Origin: Burkholderiales bacterium 67-32
Lineage (GTDB): Bacteria > Pseudomonadota > Gammaproteobacteria > Burkholderiales > Burkholderiaceae_B
NCBI GenBank assembly: GCA_001898625.1
Contig: MKUP01000022.1
Span: 1 to 64,000 of the forward strand
Direction: 5' to 3'
Length of the DNA stretch: 64,000 nt
Within the stretch, counting starts at the first letter, position 1, and every line of letters starts with the position of its first letter. Of the stretch, positions 1 through 7,719 are shown one piece after another. A program made the translations under genes and the position numbers. A model generated the notes under the pieces. The model had not been told where the DNA came from, ran no database searches, and was given only the letters and a program-made list of their open reading frames with translations.

Positions 1-30
1 GACGTCTGTGAAAGTAGGTCATTGTCAGGC
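1..30 (+). rRNA. rrf: 5S ribosomal RNA, 3' end (5' part outside window)
   Basis: The first 30 bases match from memory the conserved 3' end of betaproteobacterial 5S rRNA (GTGAAAGTAGGTCA followed by GTCAGGC). A strong terminator hairpin follows 12 bases later, as expected at the end of an rRNA operon. Only the last quarter of the gene is visible, so the rest of the operon lies upstream of the window. Confidence 0.85.
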
Positions 31-41
31 TATCTACACCC

Positions 42-75
42 AAAACCCCCGACCGGTAACCCGGCCGGGGGTTTT
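42..75 (+). terminator. rRNA operon rho-independent terminator, probably bidirectional
   Basis: AAAACCCCCG pairs with CGGGGGTTTT, with a smaller inner CCGG/CCGG stem, and the hairpin is followed by a T-rich tract. The A-run on the left lets it also act on the minus strand, where it would stop transcription leaving the MORN-repeat gene that ends at 97. Confidence 0.85.
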
Positions 76-96
76 GTCTTTTCAGCATCCCTTTCC

Positions 97-705
97 TCAA
101 TCGCGGATGCGTGAACCGTCGGGAAGAAAACGTTCGCTTCGTATGACCGCGCCGGACGCATCGTAGCTGCGTTCCGATAATCGGCTGCCGTGTGCGTCGT
201 ACGTCACTTCCCGTTTGAGCTTGCCGGCCTCGTCATATTCCCGGTGTGTACCCACCGGGCGGAACTGTCCCTGGAATACGCCCGCCGACTGCAGCTTGCC
301 CTGGTCGGAAAAACGCTCCACGTATTTGCCCGGCACGCCGCCTGGTTCCCGCTGCGATTGATACACGCGGGTTTCCTTGACCTGGCCGTTCAGGTACCAG
401 GCCGTTCCCTTGATCTCGTTGCCGCCCACGAAGGTCTGATCGCGCAGGGGCTTGCCGTCCTCGCTCCATTCTCGTTCGATGGCTTCCGTGGCCGTCTTGC
501 CGCCGCGAGTTCGCTGGCGCTCGATGGATTCGTAGATCAACTGGCCGTTGCGGCCGTATTCCTTGGTATGTTGGCCGCCTTCCACGGGCTGGACGACGGT
601 CTGGCCGGCCAGCGAACTGTTGCGTTCGGCGTGGGACGTGGCGCAGAAGAGCGAAATGGAAAGCGCCGTCGCGCAGGCTGCCAGGTGCCGCGGTGAAACC
701 TTCAT
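97..705 (-). CDS. secreted MORN_2/YwqK-type repeat protein
   Basis: 202-residue protein with an N-terminal Sec signal peptide (hydrophobic stretch ending in CATSHA, cleavage near residue 26). The rest is a series of imperfect 20-25 residue repeats of the G-x-x-x-x-Y-x-x-G-x-L type (for example HREYDEAGKLKREVTY), typical of the MORN_2 variant found in YwqK-family proteins annotated as antitoxins. The start at 705 is chosen over the ORF-track start at 738 because AGAGG lies just upstream and the signal peptide begins there. No partner toxin is visible. Being periplasmic, a cytoplasmic antitoxin role is unlikely; function is unknown. It converges on the rRNA operon end. Confidence 0.75.
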   Translation of the reverse strand: MKVSPRHLAACATALSISLFCATSHAERNSSLAGQTVVQPVEGGQHTKEYGRNGQLIYESIERQRTRGGKTATEAIEREWSEDGKPLRDQTFVGGNEIKGTAWYLNGQVKETRVYQSQREPGGVPGKYVERFSDQGKLQSAGVFQGQFRPVGTHREYDEAGKLKREVTYDAHGSRLSERSYDASGAVIRSERFLPDGSRIRD

Positions 706-783
706 GGGCGAGGACCTCTGAATGTGATCCTCAACCATACCTTCCAGGGCGGCGGCTTGTCGCGGCCGCCCCGTAAACCAGTG

Positions 784-1818
784 TTACCGCGTGCCGAGGA
801 TGGACGGGTCGTAAATCGCCGACAGGGGCGCCGACTCGGCGGTGATCAATCCGTTCTCGATATAGTGATTGCGCATTTTCTCTATCGTCGACAGCTTGAT
901 CTTGCCCGAGGGATTCAGCGACACGGTGGCGAACAGCCTTTCGGCCATGGCCTGGTCCACCTTGAACAACTTCATGAGACGGTCGAGGTTTTCCTGGCGC
1001 GGTGCCTTGCCGATGTGCTGGACGGCCTCGAAGATGGCGGTGGCGGCTTCCCGGACGAGCCCGGGTTTTTCCTTCAGCGTGCTGCGCTTGGCCAGGACCA
1101 CATACGGGTCCCAATCCGTGCCCACGTAATCGGAGATCTTGGCCATGCTGCGCAGCAGGTTTTCCCTGTCGGTCAGGATGCCCGTATGTTCCGTCGTGAC
1201 CCAGATGTCGGCCTTGCCTTCCTTGAGCGCAGTGTAGTTGGTGCCCACGCCGCCGGTGGGCACATAAACGATGTCGTCCGGATTGATCCCGAGCGACTTC
1301 AGGAATAGATCGACATAGAAGCGGTCGGTGCCCGCCAGCTGGGTGACGGCGAAACGCTTGCCCTTGAGTTCGGTCAGCGCGATGGGCTTGTCCGCCAGCG
1401 TCCACATGTGCCATTCGGCCCGAGTGCCCAGGTCGCCGATGATGGTGAACTGGACGCCCTTGCTCAGGTAATTGATGGTTGCGCCCATGCCGTACAGCCG
1501 CACGTCGCAGTTATTTTCCGCCTCCGGCGTCCATTCGCGGCGATCGTCGATGGGAACGGGATCGATGGGCTTGACGCCGTGTTTGGTCCAGAGTCCCAGG
1601 TCCTGGATCGTCGCGTTGATCAGTGCGGTGCCGGGAACGGTCCGCACGCCTATCTCATAGGTGAAGGGAGTGGGCTCGCTGGCGACCGGCGCGGGGTCGC
1701 CGTCGCCGCCACAGCCGGGAAGCCAGGCGGCGGCCGGAAGCACGGCCATGGTCTTGAGCAGGCGCCGGCGTGCCGGCTGCAGGATGGGATCGAAGGGGGG
1801 AAACGGAAGGCGCTGCAT
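784..1818 (-). CDS. ABC transporter substrate-binding lipoprotein, NMT1/THI5-like (copy 1)
   Basis: 344-residue periplasmic binding protein of the NMT1/SsuA/TauA fold, the family that captures sulfonates, nitrate, thiamine precursors and aromatic acids for ABC import. The N-terminus has an RRRLL twin-arginine-like stretch, a hydrophobic core and a lipobox-like LPGC, so it is probably a lipoprotein. AGGAGACC lies 8 bases before the ATG at 1818. It follows its paralogue (1848-2846) by 29 bases in the same direction and is very similar to it throughout (for example DVRLYGMGATINYLSKGV in both). No permease or ATPase gene adjoins. The longer 710-aa ORF in the track is read-through of the upstream region and is not the protein. 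Ligand unknown. Confidence 0.85.
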   Translation of the reverse strand: MQRLPFPPFDPILQPARRRLLKTMAVLPAAAWLPGCGGDGDPAPVASEPTPFTYEIGVRTVPGTALINATIQDLGLWTKHGVKPIDPVPIDDRREWTPEAENNCDVRLYGMGATINYLSKGVQFTIIGDLGTRAEWHMWTLADKPIALTELKGKRFAVTQLAGTDRFYVDLFLKSLGINPDDIVYVPTGGVGTNYTALKEGKADIWVTTEHTGILTDRENLLRSMAKISDYVGTDWDPYVVLAKRSTLKEKPGLVREAATAIFEAVQHIGKAPRQENLDRLMKLFKVDQAMAERLFATVSLNPSGKIKLSTIEKMRNHYIENGLITAESAPLSAIYDPSILGTR

Positions 1819-1847
1819 GGGAGGTCTCCTGGGTGGGTGAGGGAGCG

Positions 1848-2846
1848 TCAGGAAATCGTGCCGACGACCGAGGCATCGAAGATCGCGGCCAGGGGCAGGG
1901 CATCGTGTTTGATCACGCCGGTGTCCACGTAGTGGTTGCGCATCTTCTCTATCGTCGACAACTTGATCTTGCCGGTCGGATTCAGTGACACCGTGGACAG
2001 CAGCTTGCCGGCGACCGCTTCGTCGACCTTGAAGCGCTGCATGAGACGGGCGACATTTTCCTGGCGTGGGGCCTGGTCGATGTGCCGGACGGCTTCCAGG
2101 ACGGTGGCGACGGCTTCCTTCACCAGCGCGGGCCGTTCGGCCAGCGTGCGCCGCTTGGCGACGATGACGTAGGGATCCCAGTCCTTGCCGACGAAATCGG
2201 AGATCTTGGCGACACTGCGCAAGCGCTGTTCGCGGTCGATCAGGATGGCGGCGTGTTCGGTGGTCACCCAGATGTCGGCCTGGCCGCTGCGCAGCGCCTG
2301 GTAGTTCTGCGGCACGCCGCCGGTGGGAACCAGGGTGACGTCGTCCTGGCTGACGCCCAGCGACTTCAGGAACAGGTCGACGTACAGCCGGTCCGTGCCC
2401 GACAACTGCGTGACCGCGAAGCGCTTGCCCTTGAGCTGCCGAGAGTCGACGGGACGGTCGGCCATGGACCACATGTGCCATTCGGCGCGGGTGCCGAGAT
2501 CCGCGACGATGACGAAGTCCACCCCCTTGCTGAGATAGTTGATGGTCGCGCCCATGCCGTAAAGTCGCACGTCGGAATGGTTTTCCTCCTCCGGGCTCCA
2601 GGTCCGCCGGTCGCCGCCACCCAAGGGGGGCGGCACGACGGGCTTCAGGCCGTGCTTGCGCCACAGGTCGAGGTCCTGGGCGGTGGCGTCGATCAAGGCC
2701 GTGCCTGGCACGGTGTTCACGCCCATGGTGAAGGTGAATTCGGTCGGACCGGCCTGGGCGGCTCGAACGGGCAGCCAGGCCGCGGCCGGAAGCAGGACGG
2801 CGGTGGCCAGCAGCCGGCGGCGAGTGGGGAAGAACGGGAAGGTCAT
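1848..2846 (-). CDS. ABC transporter substrate-binding protein, NMT1/THI5-like (copy 2)
   Basis: 332-residue paralogue of the downstream gene, first gene of the two-gene transcript. It carries TRRRLL followed by a hydrophobic segment ending AAQAG, suggesting a Tat or Sec signal peptide. Unlike copy 1 it has no lipobox cysteine, so copy 2 is likely soluble and copy 1 membrane-anchored. The ligand-binding domain keeps the same blocks as copy 1 (MGATINYLSKG, GTRAEWHMW, TGGV, WVTTEHA, DWDPYV). AAGGAGAC precedes the ATG at 2846. Two receptors without a transporter suggest they share an ABC system encoded elsewhere, or act as sensors. Confidence 0.85.
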   Translation of the reverse strand: MTFPFFPTRRRLLATAVLLPAAAWLPVRAAQAGPTEFTFTMGVNTVPGTALIDATAQDLDLWRKHGLKPVVPPPLGGGDRRTWSPEEENHSDVRLYGMGATINYLSKGVDFVIVADLGTRAEWHMWSMADRPVDSRQLKGKRFAVTQLSGTDRLYVDLFLKSLGVSQDDVTLVPTGGVPQNYQALRSGQADIWVTTEHAAILIDREQRLRSVAKISDFVGKDWDPYVIVAKRRTLAERPALVKEAVATVLEAVRHIDQAPRQENVARLMQRFKVDEAVAGKLLSTVSLNPTGKIKLSTIEKMRNHYVDTGVIKHDALPLAAIFDASVVGTIS

Positions 2847-2859
2847 GCTCGCTGTCTCC

Positions 2860-2905
2860 TTTTCGAATGTTTTGTATATAAAAATAGTTTTCGAATACTA
2901 AACTT
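2860..2905 (-). promoter_or_regulatory. AT-rich promoter region of the NMT1-like pair with two TTCGAAT direct repeats
   Basis: Directly upstream of the ribosome-binding site of the copy 2 gene the sequence turns AT-rich (GTATATAAAAATAG) in otherwise GC-rich DNA. TTTTCGAAT occurs at 2860-2868 and again at 2888-2896, 28 bases apart, flanking a TATATA element that could be a -10. The repeats are candidate binding sites for a regulator; no good -35 was found, so the exact promoter is uncertain. Confidence 0.4.
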
Positions 2906-2962
2906 CGACCGATCAAAGCGGCAAGTCAGGTCATTCCCTGCGTTCGCGGATTTTCATAATCT

Positions 2963-2976
2963 GGACCAAATGGTCC
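2963..2976. promoter_or_regulatory. 14-bp palindrome GGACCA-AA-TGGTCC
   Basis: Perfect 6-bp arms around a 2-base spacer, about 115 bases upstream of the NMT1-like operon start. The size suits a dimeric GntR/FadR- or TetR-type operator. No regulator gene is adjacent, so the assignment is speculative. Confidence 0.3.
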
Positions 2977-3466
2977 GGCATGCTGGCGGGACGCAAGCAG
3001 GAAGGAGAGCCAAGGGAGCTGGGGGAAGTCCGGGGCCGGACGTGCGGTATCGCCCGATCGCGTAAGCGCGGGGATCGTGAGGCTAGGTGATTTCCCCTAA
3101 GGAAGGGGCGGGAGATGGGCGCCACACTAAAAGTTGCAATTTCGCCGGGAAATGCAGGCGAGTGCTTACAAGCAGCTAATGGGCGGTGTCAGTGGAAGAT
3201 AAGAATCTTGCGGATTTCGCAAGCAGGGCATGAAACGGAAAACGTCGTATTTTTTTACATATTGAATTGTGCGCCCAGTTATGCAATAACGCTCGTACGC
3301 CAACGTTAACGGCGGCGTCGCAGGAAACCTTAGCGTTCATTCATTTTTCCGCGCGCCTCGCACCACGCCGTTTTCCGTGTGCGGGCTTTGCTTCGATTCT
3401 GGCTGTGTTGTCCATGGCGTGCCGTCGGCACGCTGGTACCCAATTTAGTCATAGAGCTGTCCCGCC

Positions 3467-4441
3467 ATGTCCTACCTCACGGATTCTTCCAAGTCGTCCG
3501 GCTTCTGGAATGCTCGCTCGCAAGGGTTGCACCGGTTCTGGTGGGGGTTGCGCTACGCCCAGCCCATGACCCTGCTGGGCGCGCACCTGGGCCGCAAGGA
3601 TGAGTATCTGGCCTGGTTCAACACGGTCGAGACGCCCGTGCTGCGCCATCCGGCCAGCCGCTGGAGCTTCTGCCAGCGGCCGCCGAGCATGGTGGGGTCG
3701 CAGGCTTTCCATTTCTTCGGTGTGGAACGGGTGCTGTCCGACAACCGCGGCTGGCACTGGCGGCCCTGGGGCGAGAACTGGCTGCACAATCTCCATGCCT
3801 TCGACGATCTGGTGGCCGATGGCGCGGAAGGCCGTTTCGAATGGCACGAGAAGCTGGTCACCAACTGGATCGTGGCCAATACGCCCGGCAAGGGCATGGG
3901 CTGGCGACCCCACAGCCTGTCGCGGCGCATCGTGAACTGGGTCAAGTGGGACCTGGACAAGCGCGGGCTGAACGAAGTGGGGCGGCGCAACCTGGTCGTG
4001 CAGGTGCGTTTCCTGCGCCAGCGGCTAGGGACGTCGATGACGGCGGCCTATCCCACGAAGGCGGGCAAGGCGCTGCTGTTCGCCGGGGCCTTCTTTGACG
4101 GCTCGGAAGCCGCGGCGTGGCGCAAGACGGGGCTGTCCGTGCTGCGCACGGCGCTCAAGCCCAGCTACATGCGGGCCCGCCTGGGCGGGGGCGATGCCTA
4201 TCGCATCGCCATCATCGAGGATCTGCTGGACGTGATCCAGCTCGACAAGGTCTATCCGGGCCTGCTCGGCCGGGACGAGTTGGCGCGTTCGCAAGACCTG
4301 GTGCTGCCGCTGCTCGCGATGGATGGCGAGCGGAGCGCCGCGCCCGGCCAGGACGGGGCCGAGCCGGTGTTCTTCGCCGAACCCAAGGTGCAGGCGCTGC
4401 GGCAGTATGCGGAACGGCTGGGCCTGAACGCTGCCGCCTGA
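3467..4441 (+). CDS. heparinase II/III-type alpha/alpha-toroid domain protein, catalytically degenerate
   Basis: 324 residues. Residues about 70-180 match the N-terminal domain of heparinase II/III-family polysaccharide lyases: WLHNLHAFDDL, then WIVANTPGKGMGWRPHSLS and RIVNWVKW. Residues about 190-270 continue the toroid (KALLFAGAFFDG, IEDLLDVIQL). The usual lyase has about 600 residues with a C-terminal beta-sandwich; here the protein stops after the toroid. Where active family members have GNH, this has SMTAAYPTK, and the DGGH..ERSPMYH block is reduced to GGGDAYRI, so catalytic Asn/His/Tyr positions appear lost. No continuation was found in other frames downstream. It may be a binding or scaffolding protein, or a decayed gene. 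The start has no clear ribosome-binding site. Confidence 0.65.
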   Translation: MSYLTDSSKSSGFWNARSQGLHRFWWGLRYAQPMTLLGAHLGRKDEYLAWFNTVETPVLRHPASRWSFCQRPPSMVGSQAFHFFGVERVLSDNRGWHWRPWGENWLHNLHAFDDLVADGAEGRFEWHEKLVTNWIVANTPGKGMGWRPHSLSRRIVNWVKWDLDKRGLNEVGRRNLVVQVRFLRQRLGTSMTAAYPTKAGKALLFAGAFFDGSEAAAWRKTGLSVLRTALKPSYMRARLGGGDAYRIAIIEDLLDVIQLDKVYPGLLGRDELARSQDLVLPLLAMDGERSAAPGQDGAEPVFFAEPKVQALRQYAERLGLNAAA

Positions 4442-4466
4442 TTCTTCCGGCGACTCCTTACCCCCT

Positions 4467-4496
4467 TACAATAGGCGCTCCTCCGCAAAGGAGGGG
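4467..4496 (+). promoter_or_regulatory. possible promoter element and hairpin before the liv operon
   Basis: TACAAT at 4467-4472 resembles a -10 element, and CCTCC-GCAAA-GGAGG (4480-4494) forms a small hairpin in the leader. No good -35 is present. The hairpin could instead be a weak terminator for the gene ending at 4441. Confidence 0.25.
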
Positions 4497-4560
4497 TGCC
4501 GGCGTTCGCCCGCCCCGCATGCCGGGCATCTTCTTCGTGGGGCCTAGTCCGAGTCTGTCC

Positions 4561-5772
4561 ATGCTTCGCACATCGCTTGCTTCCGGTTTCCTCGGTTTGT
4601 CGATCCTGCTGGCCGCGCCCGCGCACGCCGCCGACCCGCTGCGCATCGGCGAGATCAACAGCTACAAGGCGCAGCCCGCCTTCCTCGAACCCTACCGCAA
4701 GGCCATGCTGCTGGCCCTGGAGGAAGTCAATGCCGCCGGCGGCGTGAACGGGCGTCCGCTGGAGCTGTTGATCCGGGACGACAACGGCGTGCCGGGCGAC
4801 GCGGTGCGCGCGGCCGAGGAACTGGTCTCGCGCGAACGCGTGGCGATGCTGGCCGGCGGCTTCCTGTCCAACATCGGCCTGGCGCTGGGCGACTATGCCC
4901 GGCAGCGCAAGGTGCCGTTCCTGGCCAGCGAGCCGCTGACCGACAAGATCACCTGGGCCAATGGCAACCGCTATACCTTCCGCCTGCGGCCGTCGACCTG
5001 GATGCAGGTGTCGATGCTGGTGCCCGAGGCGGCCAAGCTGGGCAAGAAGCGCTGGGCCATCGTCTATCCGAACTACGAGTACGGGCAGTCGGCGGTGCAG
5101 ACCTTCAAGACGCTGCTCCAGGCCGCGCAGCCTGGCGTCGAGTTCGTGACCGAGCAGGCCACGCCGCTCGGCAAGCTCGATGCGGGACCCGTCGTGCAGG
5201 CGCTGGAGGCCAGCAAGCCGGACGCAATCTTCAACGTGCTGTTCGCCACGGACCTGACCAAGTTCGTGCGCGAGGGCGCCACGCGCGGCCTGTTCAAGGG
5301 CCGTGAAGTGGTCAGCCTGCTATCGGGCGAGCCCGAGTACCTGGAGCCGCTGAAGGACGAGGCGCCCGAGGGCTGGATCGTGACGGGCTATCCCTGGTAT
5401 GCGATCAAGACGCCCGAGCACCAGCGCTTCCTGGATGCCTATCGGAAGAAGTATGGCGAGCCGTCGCGCCAAGGCTCGGTGGTGGGCTACGTGACCATCC
5501 ATGCAGCGGCCGAGGCGCTGCGGCGCGCGGGCAGCACCAATGCCGAGAAGATCGTCGATGCGTTCCGCAACATGCCGCTGTCCTCGCCGTGGGGACCCAT
5601 CGTGTTCCGCGCGCAGGACAATCAATCGACGCTGGGCGCTTTCGTCGGGCGGACCGCGCTGCAGGGCAGCGGGGCGCAGCGCACGGGCGTCATGGTGGAC
5701 TTCCGCTATGCCGACGGCGCCAGGTACCAGCCCACCGATGCCGAGGTGGCGAAGCTGCGGCCGGCGCGCTGA
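4561..5772 (+). CDS. branched-chain/aromatic acid ABC transporter substrate-binding protein (LivK type)
   Basis: 403-residue type I periplasmic binding protein. The N-terminal hydrophobic stretch ending APAHAAD is a signal peptide; the mature part begins PLRIGEINSYKAQ and shows the family's ALEEVNAAGGVNG block. It delivers ligand to the permease and ATPases encoded directly downstream. The 551-aa ORF in the track starts too early; ATG 4561 begins the signal peptide, though its ribosome-binding site is weak. First gene of a compact operon (4-base gap to the permease). The operon lies directly upstream of a CoA-ligase operon, so the ligand is more likely an organic or aromatic acid than leucine; this is inference. 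Confidence 0.88.
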   Translation: MLRTSLASGFLGLSILLAAPAHAADPLRIGEINSYKAQPAFLEPYRKAMLLALEEVNAAGGVNGRPLELLIRDDNGVPGDAVRAAEELVSRERVAMLAGGFLSNIGLALGDYARQRKVPFLASEPLTDKITWANGNRYTFRLRPSTWMQVSMLVPEAAKLGKKRWAIVYPNYEYGQSAVQTFKTLLQAAQPGVEFVTEQATPLGKLDAGPVVQALEASKPDAIFNVLFATDLTKFVREGATRGLFKGREVVSLLSGEPEYLEPLKDEAPEGWIVTGYPWYAIKTPEHQRFLDAYRKKYGEPSRQGSVVGYVTIHAAAEALRRAGSTNAEKIVDAFRNMPLSSPWGPIVFRAQDNQSTLGAFVGRTALQGSGAQRTGVMVDFRYADGARYQPTDAEVAKLRPAR

Positions 5773-5775
5773 GCG

Positions 5776-7719
5776 GTGCTGGCGCAACTGCTGAACGGGT
5801 TGGCCAGCGCCAGCAGCCTGTTTCTGCTGTCGCTGGGGTTGACGCTGATCTTCGGCGTGTCGCGCGTGGTCAATTTCGCACACGGCTCGCTCGCCATGCT
5901 GGGGCTGTACCTGGGCGTCACGCTGGCCCAGGCGCTGATCCCGCTGTGGGGCGCCCTGGGGTTCTGGGGCGCGGTGGCGGGCGCGGCGCTGGCGGTGGCC
6001 GCGGTGGGGGCGTTGATCGAGCGCGGCGTGCTGCGCCGGCTCTACGGCAGTCCCGAACTCTTTCAACTGGTCGCGACCTTCGCGCTGGTACTGATCATCC
6101 GCGATGCGACGCTGGCCGCCTGGGGCGCCGACGATCGGCTCGGGCCCAAGGCGCCGGGGCTGACCGGCGTGCTGGCGCCCGGCACGCTGAACCTGCCGTC
6201 GTATGACTTCGTGCTGATGGCGATCGGCCTGCTGGTGCTGGCAGGCGTGCAATGGATCATGACGTCCACGCGCTGGGGCCTGCAATTGCGCGCCGCCACC
6301 GAGGACCGCGAGATGGCGCTGGCCGTGGGCGTGGACGAGCGGCGGCTGTTCACGCAGGTATTCGCGCTGGGCGCCGGCCTGGCAGGACTGGCGGGGGCGT
6401 TGCAGATGCCGCGCGAGCCGGCGTCGCTGGCCTACGATCTTCAGGTCGTGGCCGAGGCCTTCGTGGTGACGGTGGTGGGCGGCATGGGCAGCGTGATCGG
6501 CGCCTTCGTGGCCGCGATGATGATAGGCGTGGTCAAGGCCGCCTGCGTGGCGCTGGGAACGGTGTCGATAGCCGGCCTGGAGCTGGTGCTGCCCAAGCTG
6601 ACGCTGGTGATCGAATTCCTGCTGATGGCCGTCGTGCTGGCCTTCCGCCCCTGGGGGCTGTTCGGGCGACCGGTGGCGCCGCCGCGCGCGGCGCGCGCCG
6701 AGCTCAATCCGCTGCCGCCGCCCACGCGCCGCGGCGGCTTGTTGCTGGCCGCGGGCGTGGCGGCGCTGGCGCTGCTGCCCTGGCTGGCCGGCGACATGGC
6801 CTATGTGCTGGTCCTGGCCGTGGATGTCCTGATCGCCGGTCTTTTCGCCGCCAGCCTGTATGTCCTGATGGGGCCGGGCGGCATTCATTCGTTTGGCCAT
6901 GCGGCCTTCCTGGGGCTGGGCGCCTATGGCGGGGCGCTGGCCGCGCCGCTGGTGGCGGCGGTGCTGCCGGGGCTGGCCGACTCGGGCCCCGGCGGTATCG
7001 CCGGCATCCTGCTGTGCCTGGCGGCGGGCATGTTGCTGGCGCTGGCCGGCGCGGCGGTGTTCGGTTTCGTCGTGCTCAGGGCCGCGGGCGTCTACGCGGC
7101 CATGTTGACCCTGGCCTTCGCCCAGATCACCTGGTCCATCGCCTTCCAGTGGGACGCGGTGACGGGGGGCAGCAACGGCCTGTTCGGTTTCTGGCCGCAG
7201 GGGTGGCTGGCCACGCGCGAAGGGTACTACTGGTTCGTCCTGGGCGTGGCATGCGCCGGCGGCCTGCTGCTGCGGCACCTGATGCACGCGTCTTTCGGGC
7301 TGACGCTGCGCATGGTGCGCGACGCGCCGCTGCGTGCCGAGAGCCTGGGCCTGCCGGTGTTCGCGGTGCGCTGGACGGCCTTTATGCTGGCGGGGGCGCT
7401 GGCGGGCGCCGCAGGTGTCCTGACGGTGTTTGCCAAGGGCTCGGTCGCGCCCGACCTGCTGGCTATTCCCCGTTCGGTCGACGCGCTCGTCATGGTCCTG
7501 CTGGGCGGCCTGCAATCGCTGGCCGGCCCCTGGCTGGGCGCCCTGGCCTACACGGTGGGACAGGATTTCCTGGCGCGCGCGACCGAATACTGGCGCGCCG
7601 CCATCGGCCTGGCCATGCTGGCGGTGATCCTGCTTGCGCCGGGAGGGCTGACCGCCGTCAGGCGGCTGGGTAGCCTGGCCGCGTGGAGACGGGCAAATGA
7701 AGGGAGGGCGCCGCGATGA
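5776..7719 (+). CDS. fused ABC permease LivH-LivM for branched-chain/aromatic acid uptake
   Basis: 647 residues containing both inner-membrane permease subunits in one chain. Residues 1-295 are LivH-like (ASSLFLLSLGLTLIFGVSRV, VNFAHGSLAMLGLY). Residues 295-320 are a Pro/Arg-rich linker (PPPTRRGG). Residues 325-640 are LivM-like (GGIHSFGHAAFLGLGAYGG, TGGSNGLFGF). Usually these are two genes of about 290 and 330 residues. The start is GTG at 5776, 4 bases after the previous stop. The stop overlaps the next start (ATGA), so it is translationally coupled to the ATPase. Likely about 15-17 membrane helices. Confidence 0.88.
   Translation: MLAQLLNGLASASSLFLLSLGLTLIFGVSRVVNFAHGSLAMLGLYLGVTLAQALIPLWGALGFWGAVAGAALAVAAVGALIERGVLRRLYGSPELFQLVATFALVLIIRDATLAAWGADDRLGPKAPGLTGVLAPGTLNLPSYDFVLMAIGLLVLAGVQWIMTSTRWGLQLRAATEDREMALAVGVDERRLFTQVFALGAGLAGLAGALQMPREPASLAYDLQVVAEAFVVTVVGGMGSVIGAFVAAMMIGVVKAACVALGTVSIAGLELVLPKLTLVIEFLLMAVVLAFRPWGLFGRPVAPPRAARAELNPLPPPTRRGGLLLAAGVAALALLPWLAGDMAYVLVLAVDVLIAGLFAASLYVLMGPGGIHSFGHAAFLGLGAYGGALAAPLVAAVLPGLADSGPGGIAGILLCLAAGMLLALAGAAVFGFVVLRAAGVYAAMLTLAFAQITWSIAFQWDAVTGGSNGLFGFWPQGWLATREGYYWFVLGVACAGGLLLRHLMHASFGLTLRMVRDAPLRAESLGLPVFAVRWTAFMLAGALAGAAGVLTVFAKGSVAPDLLAIPRSVDALVMVLLGGLQSLAGPWLGALAYTVGQDFLARATEYWRAAIGLAMLAVILLAPGGLTAVRRLGSLAAWRRANEGRAPR

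Larger units (their letters stand above)
2847..3466. other. 620-base gene-free region between divergent genes
   Basis: No convincing gene is seen on either strand; the small ORFs here have shadow-like composition and no ribosome-binding sites. The stretch holds the promoter region of the minus-strand pair and several inverted repeats: GGACCA-AA-TGGTCC (2963-2976), TAGG-N8-CCTA (3084-3099) and CTTGCG-GATTT-CGCAAG (3207-3223). A pairing GATCGCG/CGCGGGGATC is also possible around 3055-3078. The part from 3235 to 3300 is AT-rich and may hold the promoter of the gene at 3467. A small RNA cannot be excluded. Confidence 0.5.

Noticed and set aside
97-705. Toxin-antitoxin module suggested by the YwqK-type repeats
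   Set aside because: The protein carries a signal peptide and no adjacent toxin-like gene exists.
784-2916. 710-aa minus-strand ORF spanning both NMT1-like genes
   Set aside because: Only its last 344 residues form a real protein; the upstream part is an out-of-frame reading of the paralogue, which has its own signal peptide and ribosome-binding site in another frame.
5320-7515. 731-aa minus-strand ORF
   Set aside because: Antisense to the LivHM permease; composition dominated by Q, H, R and G as expected from complementing hydrophobic codons.
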